DNA of 64,000 nt from Streptomyces tauricus (lineage in GTDB: Bacteria; Actinomycetota; Actinomycetes; Streptomycetales; Streptomycetaceae), in contig NZ_BMVY01000001.1 in NCBI RefSeq assembly GCF_014650955.1, positions 806,001-870,000 on the forward strand. Direction: 5' to 3'. Shown here in pieces: positions 49,467 through 57,577 of this stretch (its first letter is position 1; the number at the start of each line of letters is the position of its first letter). Under the pieces are notes generated by a model. The model did no database searches. It was not told the DNA's origin and saw only the letters and a list, made by a program, of their open reading frames with translations. Both the position numbers and the translations under genes were made by a program.

Positions 49467-50462
49467 ATGGACGTGGTCAGCACCGCGGAGGTACCGCAGG
49501 AGGAAAGGTTCGCCTTCTGGCGTGAGGTGAGTTCCAAGCTCTGGGTGCCCTACGACACGCGCTGCGAACAGCAGGTGGAGAGTCGGTTCAGGGCCCAGGT
49601 CAGTATCAGTCAACTGGGCCCTGTGCAGGCGACGTTGATGACGGCGATGCCGCATTCGGTCCACCGCACGCCCAAGCTCATCCGGCAGACGGACCCCGGG
49701 GTGTTCAAGCTGGGCTGCATCGTGCGCGGCCGTGGCCGGATCACGCAGGACGGCCGGTGTACGGACTTCGGCGTCGGGGACCTGATCCTGTTCGACACCT
49801 CCCGTCCGTACCTCTCCGGGTTCGCGCCGGGTGTGTCGGGAAACCAGCAGTTACTGCTCCTGCGCTTCCCCCGCTCGTCGCTGCCGTTGCCTCCGCGGGA
49901 CCTGCGGCGGCTGAGCGCGGTACGCATCCCGGGCGGGACGGGGGTCGGCGCGCTTTCCTCGCACTTCCTGATGCAGCTCGCCCGGCGCATGAAGGAACTC
50001 AGCCCGTCCGACACCGCCAGGTTGTCCACGCTCACCCTCGACGTGCTGACGGCGGCGCTGGCCACCGCGCTGGACGCACAGAGCGTGGTGCCGCCCCACA
50101 CCAGGCGCCGGGCGCTCATGGCCCGGATCCACGCCTTCATCCGGGACAACCTCGGCGACCCGAACCTGACCCCGGACACGATCGCGGCGGCCCACCACAT
50201 CTCCCTGCGCTATCTGCACAAGCTGTTCCACGAGGAGGGGCACACGGTCGCCGGCTGGGTTCGTGAGCGCCGGCTGGAGCAGTGCCGTCGCGACCTCGCC
50301 GACGCCCGGCTGACCGCCCGGCCGATCAGCGCGATCGCCGCCCGGTGGGGGTTCAGCAGCCCCGCGCACTTCAGTCAGGTGTTCCGCGGCTCGTACGGTC
50401 TGTCCCCGCGCGAGTTCCGCCGACAGTGCACGCACACCACAGACCTGTGCGCGTACGCGTAA
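49467..50462 (+). CDS. AraC-family transcriptional regulator with a TTA (bldA) codon
   Basis: 331 residues. The N-terminal domain (about 1-190) is of the AraC_binding_2 type: EVPQEERFAFWREVSSKLWVPYD and CIVRGRGRITQDGRCTDFGVGDLILFDTSRPY. The C-terminal double helix-turn-helix spans LMARIHAFIRDNLGDPNLTPDTIAAAHHISLRYLHKLFHEEG and PISAIAARWGFSSPAHFSQVFRGSYGLSPREFRRQ. Codon 129 (49851-49853) is TTA, which needs the bldA leucyl-tRNA in Streptomyces, so translation should be tied to development. GGGGG precedes the ATG. A small secreted protein gene follows after 56 bp. Confidence 0.93.
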   Translation: MDVVSTAEVPQEERFAFWREVSSKLWVPYDTRCEQQVESRFRAQVSISQLGPVQATLMTAMPHSVHRTPKLIRQTDPGVFKLGCIVRGRGRITQDGRCTDFGVGDLILFDTSRPYLSGFAPGVSGNQQLLLLRFPRSSLPLPPRDLRRLSAVRIPGGTGVGALSSHFLMQLARRMKELSPSDTARLSTLTLDVLTAALATALDAQSVVPPHTRRRALMARIHAFIRDNLGDPNLTPDTIAAAHHISLRYLHKLFHEEGHTVAGWVRERRLEQCRRDLADARLTARPISAIAARWGFSSPAHFSQVFRGSYGLSPREFRRQCTHTTDLCAYA

Positions 50463-50470
50463 GGACAGGA

Positions 50471-50510
50471 CCGGTCGTGGCCCGCACTCTCTTGTGAGAG
50501 TCACGACTGG
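50471..50510 (+). other. Leader stem-loop adjoining the ribosome site of the small secreted protein
   Basis: Outer arms 50471-50479 and 50502-50510 (CCGGTCGTG with CACGACTGG, one G-T pair) and inner arms ACTCTC/GAGAGT (50486-50491, 50496-50501) with a TTGT loop stack with a 6-nt left bulge. The right arm includes the first two bases of GGAGG (50509-50513), the ribosome site of the next gene. It may instead terminate the araC transcript. Confidence 0.6.
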
Positions 50511-50518
50511 AGGTACAC

Positions 50519-50800
50519 ATGCTCAGGAAACTCATCGCCACCGTCGCCGTGGCAACCGGAATCGGTCTGGCGGGGGCGGGCATCGCCACCGCGTCGACGC
50601 CCGGGGCCGCGGAGCGGGTCACGCCGACCGCCGGGGACTCGACCGTCGGGGTCTCGACCGCAGCGGTCTGGCACACCGTCGGCGCCTTCGAGAGGCTGTC
50701 GGAATGCCAGGCCGCTGGGAAGGCGTACGTCGCTCTGGGCCTCGCCAAGGCCTGGGCGTGCGACAACGTCGGCTACTGGCGTCTGCGCATCCTGGACTGA
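50519..50800 (+). CDS. Small secreted protein of unknown function
   Basis: 93 residues with a signal peptide (MLRKLIATVAVATGIGLAGAGIATAS, about 1-26). The mature protein is about 65 residues: a Thr/Val/Ser-rich spacer, then WHTVGAFERLSECQAAGKAYVALGLAKAWACDNVGYWRLRIL. Two Cys (in SECQA and WACDN) could form one disulfide. The F.RLSECQAAG...W.C pattern resembles small secreted proteins widespread in Streptomyces, but no function is known to me. GGAGG lies 5 nt before the ATG, partly inside a leader hairpin. Confidence 0.78.
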   Translation: MLRKLIATVAVATGIGLAGAGIATASTPGAAERVTPTAGDSTVGVSTAAVWHTVGAFERLSECQAAGKAYVALGLAKAWACDNVGYWRLRILD

Positions 50801-50847
50801 TCGCGAAACCGGTCCCGCTGCCGACGGCTGTGGAGGGTCGAGCCGTC

Positions 50848-50870
50848 GCCGCACACCGGCGGTGTGCGGC
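50848..50870. terminator. Perfect 10-bp hairpin after the small secreted protein gene
   Basis: GCCGCACACC and GGTGTGCGGC pair around a GGC loop, 48 bp after the stop codon. A compact GC stem, typical of Streptomyces terminators without a U-tract. Confidence 0.75.
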
Positions 50871-51017
50871 AACGGCTCCGACATATGGGGCCGGTCCGCG
50901 CGCACAGCCCGGCGGCTGCGCACATTTGGCCGATTGGCGCGCCAACTCGCACCGCCTGCCTCTATGTTCACTGCGGCACGTCATCGCAACAGCCCCACGA
51001 ACCTGGAGGCCCTGTCC

Positions 51018-51452
51018 ATGCGTACCTCGCTCCGCACCGCGGTGGCCGGCGCGGTCGCCGGCGTCACCGTCCTCGCCGGGGGAACCGCCCACGCGACCCC
51101 GCCCGGGCCGGGAGTCACCGGCACCCTGATCGCGCAGAAGACGGTCGGCGGCACCGACTACGTCGTCCGGGAGATCACCGTGCCGCCCGGTCAGGCCACC
51201 GGCTGGCACTACCACGACGGCCCGCTCTACGCGTATGTGAAGCAGGGCACGCTCAGCCACTTCGACTCCACGTGCGCGTCGGACGGCGTGTATCCGCAGG
51301 GCAGCACCGTCCAGGAACCGGCCGGGCCCGGCAACGTACACATAGGCCGCAACCTGGGGGACACACCGGTCGTCCTCACCGTGCTCTACGTACTGCCGCA
51401 CGGCGCCCCCTTCTCGGAGGACGCCCCGAACCCCGGGTGCCCCTTCGAGTAG
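51018..51452 (+). CDS. Secreted cupin-domain protein
   Basis: 144 residues with a signal peptide ending at THAHATP-like GGTAHATPPG (about residue 27). One cupin barrel follows: REITVPPGQATGWHYHDGPLYAYVKQGTLSHF holds the HxH...E-type metal motif in HYHDGPLYAYVKQG, and TVLYVLPHGAPFSEDAPNPGCPFE closes it. Exported small cupins of this kind have no agreed function. I start it at ATG 51018 after CTGGAGG; the upstream in-frame stretch is not protein-like. It converges with merR across 18 bp. Confidence 0.82.
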   Translation: MRTSLRTAVAGAVAGVTVLAGGTAHATPPGPGVTGTLIAQKTVGGTDYVVREITVPPGQATGWHYHDGPLYAYVKQGTLSHFDSTCASDGVYPQGSTVQEPAGPGNVHIGRNLGDTPVVLTVLYVLPHGAPFSEDAPNPGCPFE

Positions 51453-51470
51453 CGGCGGGACCTGACCGGC

Positions 51471-51935
51471 TCAGGCCGTGGTGGCCCGGTCGCGGTTCCG
51501 GTCCCGACCACGGTCACGGTCGCGGTCCTTGTCCCGGTCCCTGTCCCGGTTCAGGCGCTTGCGGAGTGTCTGGGCGAACTCCTCCGCCTCCGCCAGTTGC
51601 GCGCGCAGCTTCTCCACCTGCCAGACGGCATGCTCCTCGTACTCGCGCACGCGCCGCAGCAGGGACTGCCGCTCGTACGCGGACAGGTCGTCGTCGGAGT
51701 CGAGGCGGTCGGTGACGGCCAGCAGGTCGCGCATCTGCTCCAGGGAGAAGTCGAGCGGCTGCATACGGCGGATCGCCTTCAGCCGCGCGACGTCCTCCCT
51801 GGTGTAGAGGCGGAAGCCGCCCTGGGAGCAGGCGGAGGGGGCGACCAGGCCGGTCGCCTCGTAGTGGCGGATCGTGCGCAGTGCCAGCTCCGTGCGCGCG
51901 CCGACCTCGCCGATCTGCATGTGCTCGCTGCTCAT
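51471..51935 (-). CDS. MerR-family regulator with an Arg-Asp repeat tail
   Basis: 154 residues. The winged helix is QIGEVGARTELALRTIRHYEATGLVAPSACSQGGFRLYTREDVARL. The dimer coiled coil continues through RRMQPLDFSLEQMRDLLAVTDRL to EYEEHAVWQVEKLRAQLAEAEEFAQTLRKRL. The last 25 residues are an Arg-Asp dipeptide repeat (RDRDRDKDRDRDRGRDRNR) encoded by a degenerate GGTCCC/GGTCGC hexanucleotide repeat. The effector domain is short, as in one-component MerR regulators without metal Cys. ATG 51935 is chosen; an upstream in-frame ATG near 51994 would add an acidic TEDTDETDE leader. Confidence 0.85.
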   Translation of the reverse strand: MSSEHMQIGEVGARTELALRTIRHYEATGLVAPSACSQGGFRLYTREDVARLKAIRRMQPLDFSLEQMRDLLAVTDRLDSDDDLSAYERQSLLRRVREYEEHAVWQVEKLRAQLAEAEEFAQTLRKRLNRDRDRDKDRDRDRGRDRNRDRATTA

Positions 51936-52126
51936 TCGGGCGCCTACCTCGTCTGTCTCGTCTGTGTCCTCTGTGTCCGCCGCCCGGGCCATGGGGCGGC
52001 GGACGTCGATCGCTACCGTGACGTCGAGACAAAGTATGTGATCATCAGGTCGGTTCCATGTCGTTCCCACTCCGTGGGACGGCAGAAAAGTTCCCGTCTC
52101 TCTCCTCAGCCCTTGGCGCTCCTCTG

Positions 52127-52963
52127 CTAGCCCTTGACCGCCCCCGCGGTGAGGCCCTGGACGATGTGCCGGCTGGCGAAGGCGAACAGCACCATCGTGG
52201 GCAGGATGGTCAGGACCGCCGCCGCGGACATCGAGCCCCAGTCGATGTTGAAGCTGGAGATGAAGCCGTTCAGCGCCGTCGGCACGGTCTTGTTGCTGTC
52301 GCTGTTCATCAGAGTCACGGACAGGAACAGCTCGTTCCAGCAGTTGACGAAGTTGAAGATGAACGCCGCGATGATCCCGGGCCGCATCACCGGCAGCAGC
52401 ACCCGGAACAGCGCCCCGAACCGGGACAGACCGTCGATCATCGCGGCCTCCTCCAGCGCGTCCGGGATGTTCTCGAAGAAGCCGCGGAGCATCACCGTGC
52501 AGAACGGGATGCAGACCGCGATGTAGACGAGGATCAGCCCGAGCCGGTTGTCGACCATCTTGAGGTCGGTCATCAGCAGGTACAGCGGCCCCAGCGCGAT
52601 GAACGTCGGGATCATCTGGGTCACCAGGGCGGCCATCAGCAGTGCCGACTTCGTACGGAACTCGAAGCGGGCCAGTACGTACGCCGACAGCATCGAGATG
52701 ACCGTGGCGATCGCGGCGGCGACGGTGGCCACGATGAGGCTGTTGGTGAGGTAGACGCCGAAGTCGGCCTTGCCGAACAGTCCGCTGTAGTTCTCCAGCG
52801 AGAAGTGCTCGGGCCAGTAGGCGATCGGGAAGGCGAAGATGTCGCCGGGCGCCTTGAGCGAGGTGATGGTGATCCAGTAGAGGGGGAAGACGGTGAAGAC
52901 CAGCCACAGTCCCAGGAAGGTGAACTTGGTGGCCCGGCCCGCCGTGGACTCCTTGCCGATCAC
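52127..52963 (-). CDS. Carbohydrate ABC transporter permease (MalG/UgpE type)
   Basis: 278 residues with six predicted helices. FTFLGLWLVFTVFPLYWITITSLK begins the first. The EAA loop is LEEAAMIDGLSRFGALFRVLLP, and the C-terminus is HIVQGLTAGAVKG, typical of this family. The GTG start overlaps the stop of the other permease (GTGA), so the two are coupled. It is the last gene of a four-gene unit (aminotransferase, binding protein, permease, permease). A small TCCCAC/GTGGGA hairpin at 52065-52079 may be its terminator. No ATPase is encoded nearby. Confidence 0.93.
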   Translation of the reverse strand: MIGKESTAGRATKFTFLGLWLVFTVFPLYWITITSLKAPGDIFAFPIAYWPEHFSLENYSGLFGKADFGVYLTNSLIVATVAAAIATVISMLSAYVLARFEFRTKSALLMAALVTQMIPTFIALGPLYLLMTDLKMVDNRLGLILVYIAVCIPFCTVMLRGFFENIPDALEEAAMIDGLSRFGALFRVLLPVMRPGIIAAFIFNFVNCWNELFLSVTLMNSDSNKTVPTALNGFISSFNIDWGSMSAAAVLTILPTMVLFAFASRHIVQGLTAGAVKG

Positions 52964-53964
52964 GGCTTCACCTCTCGCTTCTCGCGCGTGGCCAGGAGGA
53001 AGAAGACCGCGAACACCAGCAGCGTGGCGACGACGATGAGGCCGAGCGCGGAGGCTCTGCCGTAGTCGCCCTGCTGAGTGATCTTGATCATCCAGGTGGT
53101 CACGATGTGCGTCTCGTTGTTCGGTCCGCCGCCGGTCATGCCGAAGATCAGGTCGGGGAAGTTGAAGATCCAGATGATGCGCAGCAGCACGGTCAGGGCG
53201 AGCGTGACCCGGATGTACGGGATGGTGATCTGGAAGAGCGTGCGCACCTTGCCGGCGCCGTCCAGCGCCGAGGCCTCGTACAGCTCCTCGGGGATGGACT
53301 GCAGCGCGGCCAGGATCATGATCGTGAAGAAGGTGACCCCGTACCAGATGTTGGCGACCACGACGGCGAACATCGCCGTCTTCGGGTCGGCCAGCCAGGC
53401 CACCGGCTCGTCGATCAGGCCGACCTTCTGGAGGAGGTCGCTGACGACACCGAACTCGCTGTTGAACATCCAGCGGAACAGGATGCCGATGAGGAACCCG
53501 GAGATCGCCCAGGGGAAGAAGATGAGCGCCTGGTAGAGGCCGCGGAAGCGGAATCTGCGGCGCAGCCACAGGGCGAGGGCGAAGCCGATGACCAGCTGGG
53601 GCACGATGGAGCCGACCACCCAGATGGCGGTGTTGCTCAGCACGGTGCCCCAGGCGGGGTCGGCGAAGACGTCCCGGAAGTTCTGCAGGCCCACCCAGGA
53701 GGTGTCGGTCAGGTCCGTCAGGTTCCAGTGCCGGAAGGCCATCTGGCTGCCGGCGATCATCGGGTAGTACGTGAAGACCGCCACGAAGATCGCGGCCGGG
53801 GCCATGAAGAGAGTGATGAGGAAACCGCGCCGAGCGGTGAACTCCGGCTTGCGGCGGCCTGGTCGGACCTTGCGGACGGGCCGGGCGCCCCCGTTGCCGG
53901 AGGCCCCCGCCGAAGCTGTCTTCGCCGTCTGCGTCGTGGACGTCGTTTCGGACGCGGTGGGCAT
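52960..53964 (-). CDS. Carbohydrate ABC transporter permease (MalF/UgpA type)
   Basis: 334 residues. A basic, Ala/Gly/Thr-rich N-terminus of about 45 residues precedes six helices (GFLITLFMAPAAIFVAVFTYYPMIAGSQMAF is the first). The EAA loop is LYEASALDGAGKVRTLFQITIPYI. FGMTGGGPNNETHIVTTWMIK is the typical periplasmic segment. It begins 2 bp after the binding-protein stop, and its own stop overlaps the next permease. Confidence 0.93.
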   Translation of the reverse strand: MPTASETTSTTQTAKTASAGASGNGGARPVRKVRPGRRKPEFTARRGFLITLFMAPAAIFVAVFTYYPMIAGSQMAFRHWNLTDLTDTSWVGLQNFRDVFADPAWGTVLSNTAIWVVGSIVPQLVIGFALALWLRRRFRFRGLYQALIFFPWAISGFLIGILFRWMFNSEFGVVSDLLQKVGLIDEPVAWLADPKTAMFAVVVANIWYGVTFFTIMILAALQSIPEELYEASALDGAGKVRTLFQITIPYIRVTLALTVLLRIIWIFNFPDLIFGMTGGGPNNETHIVTTWMIKITQQGDYGRASALGLIVVATLLVFAVFFLLATREKREVKP

Positions 53965-53966
53965 GG

Positions 53967-55271
53967 CTAGTTCTCCTGCTGCCGCTTCTCGGTCCAGTAC
54001 GTGTCCCAGCCGGCCAGCAGTTCCTTGGGCGTCGTCTTGCCGAGGACCATCTTCTGGATGTCGGCGTCGGCCCGCTGCTGCCACTCGGCCCACCAGGCGA
54101 CCCCGCGGGGCTGGCTGACGTTGAGGTAGGTGTCCGGGTTCTCCGTCATGGTGACGTAGCTGGACCAGGGGCCGGTCTTGTAGAACGGGTCCTCGGCGGC
54201 CGACTTGAGGATCGGCACCAGGCTGTTCGTCTTGGTGAAGTCCGTGGACGCCTCTCCCTCGGAGAGGAACTCGACCAGCTCGACCGCTTCCTTCTTGTGC
54301 TTGCTGCCCTTCGCGACACCCCATCCGGCGGTGGCGAGCGGCTGTACGGTCTTGCCGCTGGGGCCCGCCACGAGCGGGGCGGTGCTCCACTGGTCCTTCT
54401 TGATGGACTTGGACTCCGAGACGGTGGCGATCACCTCGGGGTCCTGGAGCAGGAAGGCCGTGGAGCCGTTGGAGAAGCCCTCGACCATCTCCGGGTAGCC
54501 CCAGGAGACGGACGACTTCGGGGACGCGTCCTTGAAGAGCTTGAGGTAGGTCTGCATGGCGTCGAGCGCCTCGGGCGCCGAGAAGATCGTCTTGCCGTTC
54601 TTCAGCTTGAAGCCGTCGGCGGGGTCGATCTCGTCGGCGACGTACGCCTCGATGATGGCGGTGGCGTTGCCCTGCGCGTTGGCTCCGCCACGGAAGGCGT
54701 AGCCGTACTTGCGCTTGCCCGGGTCGTGGATGGCCGAGGCCTGTTCAAGCAGTTCGTCCCAGCTGGCCGGCGGCTTGCTGAAGCCGGCCTCCTTGATCAG
54801 GTCGGTGCGGTAGAAGACGCTCAGACCGTAGAAGCCGTAGGGGACGAAGTACGTCTTGCCCTCGGCGTCCTGAGATGCCTTGACGGCGTTCTCCGTCATC
54901 GCCTCCCAGCCCTTCCAGCCGGTGAGGTCCTTCTTCATGTCGTAGATCCAGCCGTTGTTCGACCAGGGTCCGACGGTCGTGTCCCGCACTTCGAGGGTGT
55001 CGACCCCGCTGCCGGACTGGAGCATCTGCTGGATCTTCTGGTCGGCCTGCTCGGTGGGCGGCGAGATCAGGTTGACCTTGATCTTGGGGTTCTGCTTCTG
55101 GAAGTCCGCGATCAGACCCTTGATCAGGTCCGTGCGGGCCGGGTTGGTCAGGCTCTCCACCATGTTGAGGGTGACCGTGCCGTCGGCCTGGGAGCCGCTC
55201 ATGCTGCTACAGCCGGTCAGGACCATCGTGGCGGCGGTGCCGAGGGCGAGAGCTGCCGTCCTTCTTCTCAT
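53967..55271 (-). CDS. Carbohydrate ABC transporter substrate-binding lipoprotein
   Basis: 434 residues. A signal peptide with lipobox VLTGC (Cys at about 21) leads to a family 1 solute-binding protein: LNMVESLTNPARTDLIKGLIADFQKQNPKIKVNLI, YFVPYGFYGLSVFYRTDLIKEAGFSKPPASWDELLEQA and GFSNGSTAFLLQDPEVIATV. LATAGWGVAKGSKHKKEAVELVEFLS is a standard hinge segment. It lies 98 bp downstream of the class V aminotransferase gene and 2 bp before the first permease. Sugar, amino sugar or another polar ligand is possible. Confidence 0.93.
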   Translation of the reverse strand: MRRRTAALALGTAATMVLTGCSSMSGSQADGTVTLNMVESLTNPARTDLIKGLIADFQKQNPKIKVNLISPPTEQADQKIQQMLQSGSGVDTLEVRDTTVGPWSNNGWIYDMKKDLTGWKGWEAMTENAVKASQDAEGKTYFVPYGFYGLSVFYRTDLIKEAGFSKPPASWDELLEQASAIHDPGKRKYGYAFRGGANAQGNATAIIEAYVADEIDPADGFKLKNGKTIFSAPEALDAMQTYLKLFKDASPKSSVSWGYPEMVEGFSNGSTAFLLQDPEVIATVSESKSIKKDQWSTAPLVAGPSGKTVQPLATAGWGVAKGSKHKKEAVELVEFLSEGEASTDFTKTNSLVPILKSAAEDPFYKTGPWSSYVTMTENPDTYLNVSQPRGVAWWAEWQQRADADIQKMVLGKTTPKELLAGWDTYWTEKRQQEN

Positions 55272-55369
55272 CGTGCCGACCTCTTTCTGTGCTGCGGTGC
55301 CGGGGACAGGCGTTGCCGGGGACCGGCGTTACGGAGCGCCGGGGGGTACGGGGAGGGGCCGGGGCGCGG

Positions 55370-56623
55370 CTATGACACGCCCGGCTGTTCGCGGGCCGCG
55401 CGGGCCCATCGGCCGAGGAGGGGGACGCAGTCCTCGGCGAAGTACTCGTAGTCGGCGGCGGTGTTGTAGACGTGCGCGGACAGCCGCATGTAGCCGATGC
55501 CGTCGAAGCTGGTGAAGGCCGCCTCCACGCCGAGTTCACGGGCGGCCCGGTCGCGCAGCGCGTCCGCCTCGACGCGGCTGCCGGCCAGGCCGTCCGGCAG
55601 GCGTACGAGCCGCATGCCCGGGACCGGCATGCCCACGTCGACCGTGCCGGTGACGCCGGTCAGTTCGGCGAAGGCCGCGCCGATGACGCGCTCGCCGTAG
55701 CCGGCCAGGTCGTCCATGTACCGGCGGGCCGTGTCCCAGCCCCAGGTGCTCTCGACGAAGTCCAGGGCCGACGGGGCCGCGAGATAACCGGTGGCGTCGA
55801 TCGTGCCCTGCTGGTCGAAGCGGTCGGGGTACGGATCGGCGGCGCCCCACGAGTCGATCAGGGGATACAACTCCTCGCGCAGCTCACCGCGGGCGACCAG
55901 GGTGGCGGTGCCGCGGGGCGTGCAGCCCCACTTGTGCAGGTTGCCGACCCAGAAGTCACAGGTCAGACCGGACAGCGGGGCCTCGATCAGACCGGGGGCG
56001 TGCGCCGCGTCCACCAGGAGCGGGATACCGCGTCGGCGGGCCTCCGCGCCGACCAGTTCCACCGGCAGCCGGCGTGCGGTGGCGGAGGTGATCTGGTCGA
56101 GGACGATCAGGTCCGTGTCGTCGTCGACCGCGGCCATCACGGCCTCGTAGGCCTGCTCCTCGCTCGCCTCCAGCGGTACCCGGGCGGTACGCACCTCGCC
56201 GCCCCAGCGCCTGGCGAGCCGCTCGGCGCCCATGGTCACCGCGCCGTAGCCGTGGTCGGTGACGACGATCCCGCCGCCCCTGCGCCGCTGGAGCGAGGCG
56301 AACACGACGCTGATGCCGGCGCTCGCGTTCGGCACCAGGGCCACGTCGTCGGGAGCGACCCGCAGGAAGGCCGCGAGGTCGATCCGGGCGGCGGCGATCC
56401 GCTGCGGCAGGGCCGGAAACCACACCACCGGCGAACTGTCCATCTCGGCACGGAACTCGTTCTGCCGCTCCTGGGCCACCACGGGGACCGCCCCGAACGA
56501 GCCATGGTTGAGGTGCTTCATGACGGGGTCCAGCGACCACGCCCGGGCCGCGGGACGGCCGTCCGCCAGCAGCAAGGGGCGCGGGGCGGTGGTGACCTCG
56601 GTCTCGCTCACATCACTCCACAT
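55370..56623 (-). CDS. Class V aminotransferase, isopenicillin-N-epimerase-like
   Basis: 417 residues. PLP-dependent fold: the N-terminus WSLDPVMKHLNHGSFGAVPVVAQERQ is the CefD/selenocysteine-lyase type opening. IPLLVDAAHAPGLIEAPLSGLTCDFWVGNLHKWGCTPRGTATLVAR contains the PLP Asp and the Schiff-base Lys of HKW. It resembles isopenicillin N epimerase, but most such actinobacterial proteins have unknown substrates. It is transcribed with an ABC importer and divergently from a FadR-type regulator, so a role in using an imported amino compound is likely. An alternative GTG start at 56611 has GGAG 4 nt upstream. Confidence 0.85.
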   Translation of the reverse strand: MWSDVSETEVTTAPRPLLLADGRPAARAWSLDPVMKHLNHGSFGAVPVVAQERQNEFRAEMDSSPVVWFPALPQRIAAARIDLAAFLRVAPDDVALVPNASAGISVVFASLQRRRGGGIVVTDHGYGAVTMGAERLARRWGGEVRTARVPLEASEEQAYEAVMAAVDDDTDLIVLDQITSATARRLPVELVGAEARRRGIPLLVDAAHAPGLIEAPLSGLTCDFWVGNLHKWGCTPRGTATLVARGELREELYPLIDSWGAADPYPDRFDQQGTIDATGYLAAPSALDFVESTWGWDTARRYMDDLAGYGERVIGAAFAELTGVTGTVDVGMPVPGMRLVRLPDGLAGSRVEADALRDRAARELGVEAAFTSFDGIGYMRLSAHVYNTAADYEYFAEDCVPLLGRWARAAREQPGVS

Positions 56624-56668
56624 CTACCGAACCCGAGTGCCCGCCGATATCTCGTCTGCAGTTCGCAT

Positions 56669-56680
56669 ACATCTGACATC
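56669..56680. promoter_or_regulatory. GntR-type operator half-site region
   Basis: ACATCTGACATC, related to the ATCTGA/TCAGAT halves of the perfect site at 56751-56765; located just upstream of the aminotransferase start. Confidence 0.45.
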
Positions 56681-56750
56681 GGGCGGGACACGTATGATGA
56701 CTCGGCATCCTGCACGGCATTTTTGCGCCACGCAAGGGGTCTGCAGCGAT

Positions 56751-56765
56751 AGTCATCAGATGACT
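56751..56765. promoter_or_regulatory. GntR/FadR-type operator (perfect palindrome)
   Basis: AGTCATCAGATGACT: 7-bp arms AGTCATC and GATGACT around a central A. It lies between the divergent aminotransferase-ABC operon and gntR, 96 bp upstream of gntR. Confidence 0.72.
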
Positions 56766-56783
56766 TTCGACCGATACATCGGA

Positions 56784-56798
56784 GACATCTGACGACTC
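56784..56798. promoter_or_regulatory. GntR-type operator, degenerate copy
   Basis: GACATCTGACGACTC shares ATCTGA and GACT with the perfect site 33 bp to its left; nearer the gntR start. Confidence 0.5.
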
Positions 56799-56860
56799 GG
56801 AGTCGCTAGAGTGCCCGAGGGGTACGGTGCCGCCACCGGCCCCGCCACGGGAGGAATCGG

Positions 56861-57574
56861 ATGTCCGCAGTCGACAGGGCGTTCCACGGCCTGCGCCACA
56901 TGATCGCGACGGGGCGGCTCGGGCCGGGGGAACGCATTCCGCCCGAGGCCGAGCTGGGCGAGGAACTCGGTGTCTCAAGGGGCCCGTTGCGCGAGGCCGT
57001 ACGGATGCTCTCGGCCCTCGGCGTGGTCGAACCGCGGCACGGCTCCGGGACCTATGTGTCCCAGCTCAGGCCGGAGGACATCATCGGCAGCCTCTCGCTG
57101 ACCCTCGAACTCCTGCCGCTGACCGGCCTGTTGGAGGTGTACGAGATCCGGCGGGTGCTGGAGGCGCATGTCGCGGCCAAGGCCGCGGCCCGGCGGACCC
57201 CCGAGACGGTGAAGTCGCTCTTCTCGCTCATCGAGGCCATGGAGGCCACGGAGGACCCCGCCGAGGCGTCGGATCTCGACCACCGTTTCCACGCGGAGAT
57301 CGCGCGGGCGGCCGAGAATCCCACGCTCGCGTCCCTGCTCGCGGTCTTCCGGGCCCGGTCCCGCAAGTACCAGATCTTCACGCTGCCCGAGGGGCCTGAG
57401 CTGCGACGTAAGAGCGACGCGGACCATCGTGTGCTGGCCACCGCGATCGCGGATCGCGATCCCGGGGCCGCGGCGGGGGCGGCCGAGGCGCATGTCGCGC
57501 AGACCGAGCGGTGGTTGCGGGCGTTTTCGCCGCCGGTGGAGGAGCGGGATGACGACGGGGCCCTGCCGGGATGA
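56861..57574 (+). CDS. GntR-family regulator, FadR/FCD subfamily
   Basis: 237 residues. The GntR winged helix is FHGLRHMIATGRLGPGERIPPEAELGEELGVSRGPLREAVRMLSALGVVEPRHGSGTYV. The FCD ligand domain (about 80-225) is all-helical, with EIRRVLEAHVAAKAAARRT, ASDLDHRFHAEIARAAENP and SDADHRVLATAIADRDP. Its Asp and three His usually bind a metal and a carboxylate ligand. It diverges from the aminotransferase-ABC operon over palindromes of the ATCTGA type. Likely a local repressor responding to an organic acid or amino acid (inference). Confidence 0.92.
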   Translation: MSAVDRAFHGLRHMIATGRLGPGERIPPEAELGEELGVSRGPLREAVRMLSALGVVEPRHGSGTYVSQLRPEDIIGSLSLTLELLPLTGLLEVYEIRRVLEAHVAAKAAARRTPETVKSLFSLIEAMEATEDPAEASDLDHRFHAEIARAAENPTLASLLAVFRARSRKYQIFTLPEGPELRRKSDADHRVLATAIADRDPGAAAGAAEAHVAQTERWLRAFSPPVEERDDDGALPG

Positions 57575-57577
57575 TGC

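Noticed and set aside
49049..49537. Minus-strand 162-codon frame with Lys-Pro repeats over the GGCTTC tract
   Set aside because: It exists only because the repeat is open in every frame. It overlaps metE antisense and has no ribosome site.
55370..56623. Evidence for a beta-lactam biosynthetic cluster from the isopenicillin-N-epimerase similarity
   Set aside because: No ACV synthetase, IPNS or expandase gene is nearby; the neighbours are ABC importer genes and a FadR-type regulator.
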